Assembly (NCBI GenBank): GCA_030016715.1
Contig: JASEJD010000005.1
Span: 62,001 to 126,000, forward strand
Length of the DNA stretch: 64,000 nucleotides
Reading direction: 5' to 3'
Origin: Methanobacteriaceae archaeon
GTDB taxonomy: Archaea > Methanobacteriota > Methanobacteria > Methanobacteriales > Methanobacteriaceae
Made by a program: the position numbers and the translations under genes. Below, piece after piece: positions 58,676-64,000 of the stretch. The notes beneath the pieces are model-generated. The model ran no database searches and was not told where the DNA came from. It was given only the letters and a program-made list of their open reading frames with translations. How positions within the stretch are numbered: position 1 is the stretch's first letter; every line of letters starts with the position of its first letter.

Positions 58676-60040
58676 TCATATTTTTCTAATACTTAAAATA
58701 GACAGAGATAACCCAATAAATGATAAAAAGGCAAACAGAATAAAGGAGACTGTGGAACTAGATAGGAAGGAGGAATAATTAGCCGGCACTATATCTGCAT
58801 TACCTATGAAAATTGCCAAGGCCAGCATGGTAATTCCCATACCTGTCATCTGTCCCAGAACCCGCATACTACTTAGAGTTGCTGATGCCACCCCATAGTA
58901 TTTTTCGTCAACGGAATTCATTAAAGCGTTGGTGTTAGGCGATGAGAAGAGGGCAAATCCTAATCCAATAATCCCTAAACCTAAACCTATTAACCATAAA
59001 TGTGTTTCAGGATTCAGGAATGCAAATCCAGCTAATCCTATAGCAGTGATACCCATTCCAGACGCAGCAACATATTCTGCTCGGAACCTATCAGATAATC
59101 TACCGGCAAAAGGAGAAAATAATGCCATCATAATCGGTTGAACTGATAATATTAAACCAGAATCTTGAGGATCTAATCCCTTAACATATTGTAAATACAA
59201 ACTTAAAAGAAATACAATTGGCACCCCAGAATTATAATTAATAAGAGCAGCTAAATTGTTGAAGGTGAAGGACATATTTTTAAAGAGACTTACATTGAGT
59301 ACTGGACTTTCAATATTTTTCTCGACAAAATAGAAAATTATTATCCCTATGATTCCCCCCACTATCATAATGAATCCTAAAATTTCTGGTAGTAGGGATA
59401 AACCATACATTAAAGTGATTAGTGAAATGCCTAGAATTATGGAACCTAGTATATCAAATTTCTCCCCCTTTGCCTCAGCCCATTCTCCTTGAAGTTTTAC
59501 CACTGAGTATGTTGCCAGTATACCTAATGGAACATTAAAGAAGAAAATACTTCTCCAACCTAAATACTGGGTCAAAAATCCACCTAGAACCGGCCCTAGA
59601 AATAAGCCCATGAAAACTCCAGTTATGCTTATACCTAAGGCTTTTCCTCTTTCTGTTGATGGGAATATGGAGGATATAATAGCTGCCACATTACCAAATA
59701 TCATGGCACTGCCCATACCTTGAAAAATTCTCAATATAATAAGCATAACCGCGCTGGTGGAAAAAGCTGCTATTAATGATGCCACTGTGAAAATAATTAT
59801 ACCATATGTGAAAATCATTTTTCGACCGTAAATATCTGCTATACGTCCAAAAGGTATTAGAAAGATGGCCAAAGACAATAAGTAAGATGTTGGAATCCAG
59901 CTTAACATTATTGCAGTTATTAAAAAGTCATTTGCTATGGAGGGTAAGGCTACATTTATAGAGGAGCCCATGAATGGGGTTACAAATGAAGCTAGAACTG
60001 CCACCAGAAGGGCATAATTTTTGCTGGAACCAAATTTCAT
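58676..60040 (-). CDS. MFS exporter, DHA2-like (14-helix type)
   Basis: 454 aa with 13-14 membrane helices. N-terminal ALPSIANDF after helix 1, IPFGRIADIYGRKMIFTYG (MFS A motif), and LGPVLGGFLTQYLGWRSIF (antiporter C motif). Drug or metabolite/H+ antiporter; substrate unknown. ATG 60040 with GTTGAT upstream. Probably same transcript as the TIR-like gene. Confidence 0.92.
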   Translation of the reverse strand: MKFGSSKNYALLVAVLASFVTPFMGSSINVALPSIANDFLITAIMLSWIPTSYLLSLAIFLIPFGRIADIYGRKMIFTYGIIIFTVASLIAAFSTSAVMLIILRIFQGMGSAMIFGNVAAIISSIFPSTERGKALGISITGVFMGLFLGPVLGGFLTQYLGWRSIFFFNVPLGILATYSVVKLQGEWAEAKGEKFDILGSIILGISLITLMYGLSLLPEILGFIMIVGGIIGIIIFYFVEKNIESPVLNVSLFKNMSFTFNNLAALINYNSGVPIVFLLSLYLQYVKGLDPQDSGLILSVQPIMMALFSPFAGRLSDRFRAEYVAASGMGITAIGLAGFAFLNPETHLWLIGLGLGIIGLGFALFSSPNTNALMNSVDEKYYGVASATLSSMRVLGQMTGMGITMLALAIFIGNADIVPANYSSFLSSSTVSFILFAFLSFIGLSLSILSIRKI

Positions 60041-60217
60041 AAAATCAACAACAAGAATTAATTTAATTAGAAAATAACCAATATCTTTATTCTTTATAAT
60101 TATCTATTTAATATGATGATAGAATCATTTTAAATAATTATTATGTTATAATTAAATTTAAGAAACATTACATATATAATTATAATAAAAAAAATAATCA
60201 TAATACGTGTAAAGATA

Positions 60218-60880
60218 ATGAATAAATTAGCTATTGCAGTGTTTCTGGTTCTATTAGTTTTATTAGGAGTTTATCTAGTTTTTTCTATATTTAGCAGTGA
60301 ACCTATTAAGCTGGATGCTGTAGAGGTTAGGGAATATCAAGGAGAAAAACTTTCCTCTGTTAATGATTTTCGTGAAAATTCTATAAAAGGACCTCAGAAT
60401 GTAGATATTAACTCATACAAATTAGAAGTTACAGGATTAGTAAATGAACCTAAAAATTATACCTACCAAGAAATTTTGGACGAATTCCAAGATTATGAGA
60501 AAGTTGTCCAATTGAATTGTGTAGAAGGCTGGGAAGTTAATATTTTATGGAGGGGTATTCTAGTTAAGGATATTATTAATCAATCTAAACCATCAAATAA
60601 TGCTACTGTGGTTATTTTTTATGCTGTTGATGGATATTCCACTTCACTACCACTGGATTATATAGAGAAAAATAATATTATGCTAGCCTATAAAATGAAT
60701 AATGCCACTCTAGCACCTGAAAGAGGATTTCCATTTCAACTGGTAGCTGAGAGTAAATGGGGATACAAATGGATAAAATGGGTCCAAAAAATTGAATTAT
60801 CTAATGATACTAATTATAGAGGATACTGGGAAAGTCGAGGATATTCCAACTCAGCTAATATAGATGAGGAATTCATTTGA
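60218..60880 (+). CDS. Membrane-anchored molybdopterin (sulfite oxidase-type) oxidoreductase
   Basis: 220 aa. N-terminal anchor (3-27), then a minimal Oxidored_molyb domain: GLVNEPKNYTYQEIL, VVQLNCVEGWEVNILWRGI with Cys for the molybdenum or tungsten, DGYSTSLPLDYI, RGFPFQLV and KWGYKWIKWV. Shorter than YedY/MsrP because it lacks the C-terminal dimer domain. Overlaps the next gene by 4 bases; the pair resembles MsrPQ. Possible repair of oxidised Met, or other oxo-reduction at the outer membrane face. Confidence 0.87.
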   Translation: MNKLAIAVFLVLLVLLGVYLVFSIFSSEPIKLDAVEVREYQGEKLSSVNDFRENSIKGPQNVDINSYKLEVTGLVNEPKNYTYQEILDEFQDYEKVVQLNCVEGWEVNILWRGILVKDIINQSKPSNNATVVIFYAVDGYSTSLPLDYIEKNNIMLAYKMNNATLAPERGFPFQLVAESKWGYKWIKWVQKIELSNDTNYRGYWESRGYSNSANIDEEFI

Positions 60881-61119
60881 AAACTAAAAATTTTATTCTA
60901 ACTAAAAAAATAGTATGTATCGCACTTTATATAGTTATAATATCGATAATTATAAGTGGTTTGGGTATTAACTACTTTAGAACTGTAGAATATTTAACAT
61001 TAGGACTTCTACAGAAGAATTTTGCATTTAAAATACATGAAATTCTTTTTCCAATATTCTTAGTATTGTTAATTACCCATTCCATGCTACCAGCATTATT
61101 TAAAAGGAGAATAATATAA
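60877..61119 (+). CDS. Small heme-binding-type membrane protein (DUF4405-like)
   Basis: 80 aa, TTG start overlapping the stop of the Moco gene (TTGA). Two membrane helices (about 12-32 and 52-71) with His in FKIHEILF and LLITHSML, a spacing suited to bind a b-type heme. Likely electron donor to the Moco enzyme. Length is less than YedZ/MsrQ (about 200 aa). Confidence 0.72.
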   Translation: MKTKNFILTKKIVCIALYIVIISIIISGLGINYFRTVEYLTLGLLQKNFAFKIHEILFPIFLVLLITHSMLPALFKRRII

Positions 61120-61149
61120 AAAAAGGTTTAGTTAAGCTTTTTACTGATT

Positions 61150-61794
61150 TTATTGTTTTTCTTCTATTATCACCGCAGTTCCATAGGCTAAAATTTCCTG
61201 CATTACATTAGAGATTTCATCAGAATCAAATCTAGTACTTATTATGGCATTGGCCCCCATTTCCTTGGCATGATCCACCATTCTCTGCAATGCTTCTTGT
61301 CTGCTGTGGTCCATCATCTTCACATATTCTTTTATCTCACCACCAAAGGCTGATCTTAAACCAGCAGCCATCTGTCCACCTAATCCTCTGCTTCTTACAG
61401 TTAAACCATAAACAAAGCCTCTAGTGGCCACAACATTATACCCGGGCACATAATTGGAGCTTACAATGATTATATTATCATAAGTTGCAGGTGCAGATGT
61501 TTTGAATGTTGGAATTACTCCTGGCTCTGGCTCTGGCTCGGGTTCAACATATTCTTCCAGTGCTGAGCCACATTCTGTACAAAATTTAGCATTCCCATCA
61601 TATTCAATATTACAGTCCGGGCAGACCATTATCTTATCTTCTCCTTGTTCAGGTGATGATTCATCACCACCAGTAGGGGGCATTCCTTCAAGATCTGATG
61701 ACTGTTTATCAACAGTGGGAGGTATATCTTTTAGTGTATGACTTTTTTTTCTTTTTTCTTCCAATTTTCTTCTAATTTCTTCACTGGTTACCAT
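61150..61794 (-). CDS. Zinc-ribbon protein with YbjQ/UPF0145 domain
   Basis: 214 aa. N-terminal coil (SEEIRRKLEEKRKK), zinc ribbon (MVCPDCNIEYDGNAKFCTEC), a Glu-Pro repeat linker, and the C-terminal YbjQ fold: GYNVVATRGFVYGLTVRSR, SRQEALQRMVDHAKEMGANA, AYGTAVIIE. YbjQ proteins are pentameric putative metal binders. GAGGAGAT precedes ATG. Confidence 0.87.
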   Translation of the reverse strand: MVTSEEIRRKLEEKRKKSHTLKDIPPTVDKQSSDLEGMPPTGGDESSPEQGEDKIMVCPDCNIEYDGNAKFCTECGSALEEYVEPEPEPEPGVIPTFKTSAPATYDNIIIVSSNYVPGYNVVATRGFVYGLTVRSRGLGGQMAAGLRSAFGGEIKEYVKMMDHSRQEALQRMVDHAKEMGANAIISTRFDSDEISNVMQEILAYGTAVIIEEKQ

Positions 61795-61900
61795 AATTAT
61801 CTCCTCATAATTTAATTATTTTAAAGTATAATGAAATATTATTTTTTAAATATTTATTTATTATTAATTTAATTACAGTTATATAATAATTTATTATTGT

Positions 61901-63610
61901 TTAATTCAAAATTTTCTCTAGTTTCTGAAGAGAAAGAGTGTTAATAATATCCTTGCTACTTGCCCAACCTCTACGAGCCGTTGCTATTCCAAGATCTATA
62001 TTCTTTAACTGTTTAGGACTATGAGCATCAGTGTTTATTACCATTTTACATCCTCTTTCTATGGCTTTTTTAATGTTTACATCCTTAAGATCAAGACGGT
62101 TAGGTTGTGAATTAATCTCCAGAAATACCTTATTATCCATAGATGTTTGGAATATCTTTTCTAGATCTAAGTTGTAAGACTTTCTTTCTTGAATTTTTCT
62201 TCCGGTAGGATGCCCTATTATATTAACATTCTCATTTTCCATGGCTTTTATAATTCTATAAGTAATCTTCTCTTCTTCTTGTCTGAAACCGGAATGAATA
62301 CTGGCTACTACTATATCCAAATCATTTAATAGTTCATTTTTTATATCTAATTTTCCCTCAGAGTCTATATTTACCTCTACTCCTTTTAATATGGTTATTC
62401 CATCCAATGTTTCATTTATCTTATCAATTTCCTTCATCTGGTCTTTTAATCTTTTTTCATCTAATCCCTGGGCAATTCTTAGACTACCTGCATGATCAGT
62501 TAAGGCAATATATTCATAACCCATTTTAGATGCAGTATGGGCCATATCAATTATACTGTTTGAACCATCACTCCAGTTAGAGTGCATCTGGAGATCTCCT
62601 CTTATTTCGTTATAATCAACTAGTATAGGTAATTTTCCTTCTATCGCCGCTTTTATTTCACCACGATTTTCTCTTAATTCTGGTTCAATGTAATCCATAC
62701 CTAATTTATGGAAAATTTCTGACTCATTAACACCGGCCACCCTTTTTTTACCTTTAAATAGTCCATATTCATTTAGTTTCATATTATTTTGCAGAGCAAT
62801 CCTTCTTAGTTCCACATTAATTTCTTTAGACCCAGTAAAATACATTAGAGCTGCACCGAACATTTCTTTTTCAAAAACTCTTAAATCACATTCAACCCCC
62901 TCCTTCAATCTAACTGTTGATTTAGATGGTCCTTTATTTATTACCTCTTTAACCACCTTCATATTGGTAAAGAAATCCATAACTTGACGTGGATGAGAAG
63001 TTATAACTAGAATGTCTATATCACCAATTGTTTCTTTTCTTCGACGGATTGAACCGGCTACTTCCACTTTCTCGGTTATTTCCATTCTTTCTAACTTTTC
63101 TTTTAGACTTTGAGCCAATGGTAGTACATATCCTAACAATTTCCTGCTGCCATGCTTACGGGCAAATTCAATATTCTCAAGTATCTTTTTCTCACTCTTT
63201 TCACCCATTCCCTTTAATCTGCGAATCTTATGTCTTTTGGCCATAATTTCCAGATCATCCAGGTTTGTTATACCTAATTCTTTATATAACAGCTTAATTT
63301 TTTTAGGACCCAGTCCTTCCACTGAACTTAGAGCATCAAAATCAACTGGCACACTTAATTTCAAGTCCTCCAAGTATCCAAGATAACCAGTATCTAGTAT
63401 CTCCTCAATTTTCTGGGCAATATTCTTACCAATTCCAGGTAAATCTTCAAGCTGTCCTTTTTTTCTAACATCATCTATATTATCAGATAAAAATTCTATG
63501 GTATGGGCGGCTCTGCGATAAGCTTTAGGACGGAATGGGTTATCTTCCATTTCTAGAAAATCAGCAACCTTGTAGAGAATTTTTGCAACTTCTTTATTTT
63601 CCATTTCCAT
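61901..63610 (-). CDS. polX: DNA polymerase X with PHP domain
   Basis: 569 aa, bacterial-type PolX. HhH domain (NPFRPKAYRRAAHTIEFL, LPGIGKNIAQKI), Pol X nucleotidyltransferase (GSIRRRKETIGDIDILV with the DXD), and the C-terminal PHP exonuclease (GDLQMHSNWSDGSN, LTDHAGSL, GVEVNID, IGHPTGR, NTDAHSPKQL). Fills short gaps in base excision repair; the PHP part gives 3 prime exonuclease activity. SD AGGGATGGG before ATG 63610 (63604 also possible). Confidence 0.95.
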   Translation of the reverse strand: MEMENKEVAKILYKVADFLEMEDNPFRPKAYRRAAHTIEFLSDNIDDVRKKGQLEDLPGIGKNIAQKIEEILDTGYLGYLEDLKLSVPVDFDALSSVEGLGPKKIKLLYKELGITNLDDLEIMAKRHKIRRLKGMGEKSEKKILENIEFARKHGSRKLLGYVLPLAQSLKEKLERMEITEKVEVAGSIRRRKETIGDIDILVITSHPRQVMDFFTNMKVVKEVINKGPSKSTVRLKEGVECDLRVFEKEMFGAALMYFTGSKEINVELRRIALQNNMKLNEYGLFKGKKRVAGVNESEIFHKLGMDYIEPELRENRGEIKAAIEGKLPILVDYNEIRGDLQMHSNWSDGSNSIIDMAHTASKMGYEYIALTDHAGSLRIAQGLDEKRLKDQMKEIDKINETLDGITILKGVEVNIDSEGKLDIKNELLNDLDIVVASIHSGFRQEEEKITYRIIKAMENENVNIIGHPTGRKIQERKSYNLDLEKIFQTSMDNKVFLEINSQPNRLDLKDVNIKKAIERGCKMVINTDAHSPKQLKNIDLGIATARRGWASSKDIINTLSLQKLEKILN

Positions 63611-63669
63611 CCCATCCCTATATTATTTACAATAAGAAAATGCAAGGGTTTAATGAAAATTTAATGAAA

Positions 63670-64000
63670 TTAAATCCTTTTTTGGTATATCAATTTGGAA
63701 AATGTTATCACAAAACGAGTCCCTGAGCTTTGATCAAGCTTTATGGTTCCATCTAATTGTTTTATCAGTGAATTTATAAGTAAAAATCCGAGAGTATTAC
63801 TTTTCTTTATATCAAAACCCTCATCCATTCCGATCCCTGTATCTGAAACTTCTAAAATATACTTCTCATCTTTTTCCAGTTTTATAGAAATTTCACCTTT
63901 CAATCCCATTGGAAATGCATGTTTCAGAGAATTAGTAATTAACTCGTTAATAATTAATCCACATGGTACTGCAGTATTAATGTCCATGTAAATATCTTTT
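63670..64000 (-). CDS. Sensor histidine kinase, C-terminal ATPase part, cut by window edge
   Basis: The last 110 residues of a longer gene running past 64000. N-box INELITNSLKHAFPMG, then G1-box SDTGIGMDEGFD, GFLLINSLIKQLDGTIKLD and SGTRFVITF of the HATPase fold. The N-box type with DINTAVPCGLIINEL is common in HisKA_2 kinases of Methanobacteriales, which usually carry PAS domains. Sensor part and partner regulator lie outside the window. Confidence 0.9.
   Translation of the reverse strand, partial: KDIYMDINTAVPCGLIINELITNSLKHAFPMGLKGEISIKLEKDEKYILEVSDTGIGMDEGFDIKKSNTLGFLLINSLIKQLDGTIKLDQSSGTRFVITFSKLIYQKRI

Noticed and set aside
58233-60040. Thoeris defence system (TIR plus neighbour)
   Set aside because: The neighbour is an MFS exporter, not ThsA, and the TIR lacks the expected Glu.

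Overview
The window reads as a mesophilic, AT-rich methanogenic archaeon of the order Methanobacteriales, most like Methanobacterium. The support is an archaeal histone, the archaeal translation/transcription operon (aIF2-gamma, aIF5B, Rpo7/Spt4, S6e, S24e, S27ae, S28e, L7Ae, L24e, L40e), F420-dependent NADP reductase, geranylgeranylglyceryl phosphate synthase, HMG-CoA reductase, replication factor C, a pseudomurein-endopeptidase-like wall enzyme and a Mur-ligase-type enzyme. I cannot name a species. I found no tRNA or rRNA genes, no CRISPR array, no insertion sequence and no provirus.

Layout. 1-3.8 kb (minus): cell-surface cluster with a truncated nucleotide-sugar dehydrogenase, a hexapeptide acyltransferase, a membrane glycosyltransferase and an archaeosortase with an extra N-terminal domain. 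4-5.4 kb: KH/PP-loop ATPase, a tiny membrane protein and a zinc ribbon. 5.4-14.7 kb (minus): argH, then the information-processing operon rpl7ae-rps28e-rpl24e-ndk-infB-rps6e-eif2g-PIN-ppa-rpo7-spt4-dephospho-CoA kinase-rps24e-rps27ae, with many overlapping start/stop codons. 15-26 kb (minus): histone, thrC, SpoIIM-like, trpS, endA, hxlB, npdG, a TIM-barrel protein, a PINA-type ATPase, hisI, hisS and a HARP-type protein-only RNase P. 26-41 kb (both strands): aroE, rfcS/rfcL, a degenerate TtuA-like protein, a FwdC-like beta-helix, DUF368, htpX, aroD, sucD, hmgA. 41-50 kb: a VOC protein, a candidate structured RNA, the pseudomurein endopeptidase-like gene, a chelatase-type AAA/VWA protein, tsr3, rpl40e, the GGGP synthase. 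50-64 kb: envelope and accessory genes (zinc-ribbon membrane proteins, Mur ligase, class III pilin-like protein, secreted hydrolase, msrA, a TIR-like protein, an MFS exporter, a Moco/heme redox pair, PolX, a histidine kinase fragment).

How it fits together. Most of the window is housekeeping. The points most worth a second look are: (1) the PIN nuclease downstream of aIF2-gamma is split by a -1 frameshift exactly at a TTTTTTA heptamer in the register used by programmed -1 frameshifting; (2) a strongly paired, apparently unannotated RNA element at about 42.0-42.13 kb with its own TATA box; (3) the neighbouring wall-enzyme gene has a complete signal peptide and good ribosome binding site but only ATT where a start codon should be; (4) a TtuA/Ncs6-family paralogue that has lost its PP-loop; (5) an HtpX protease carrying a canonical EF-hand loop; (6) a possible kink-turn in the leader of the L7Ae gene. 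Ribosome binding sites are often of the GGTGAT type. Several genes start at TTG, and an apparent GTG start just upstream is often really part of the ribosome binding site; starts below were chosen on that basis.
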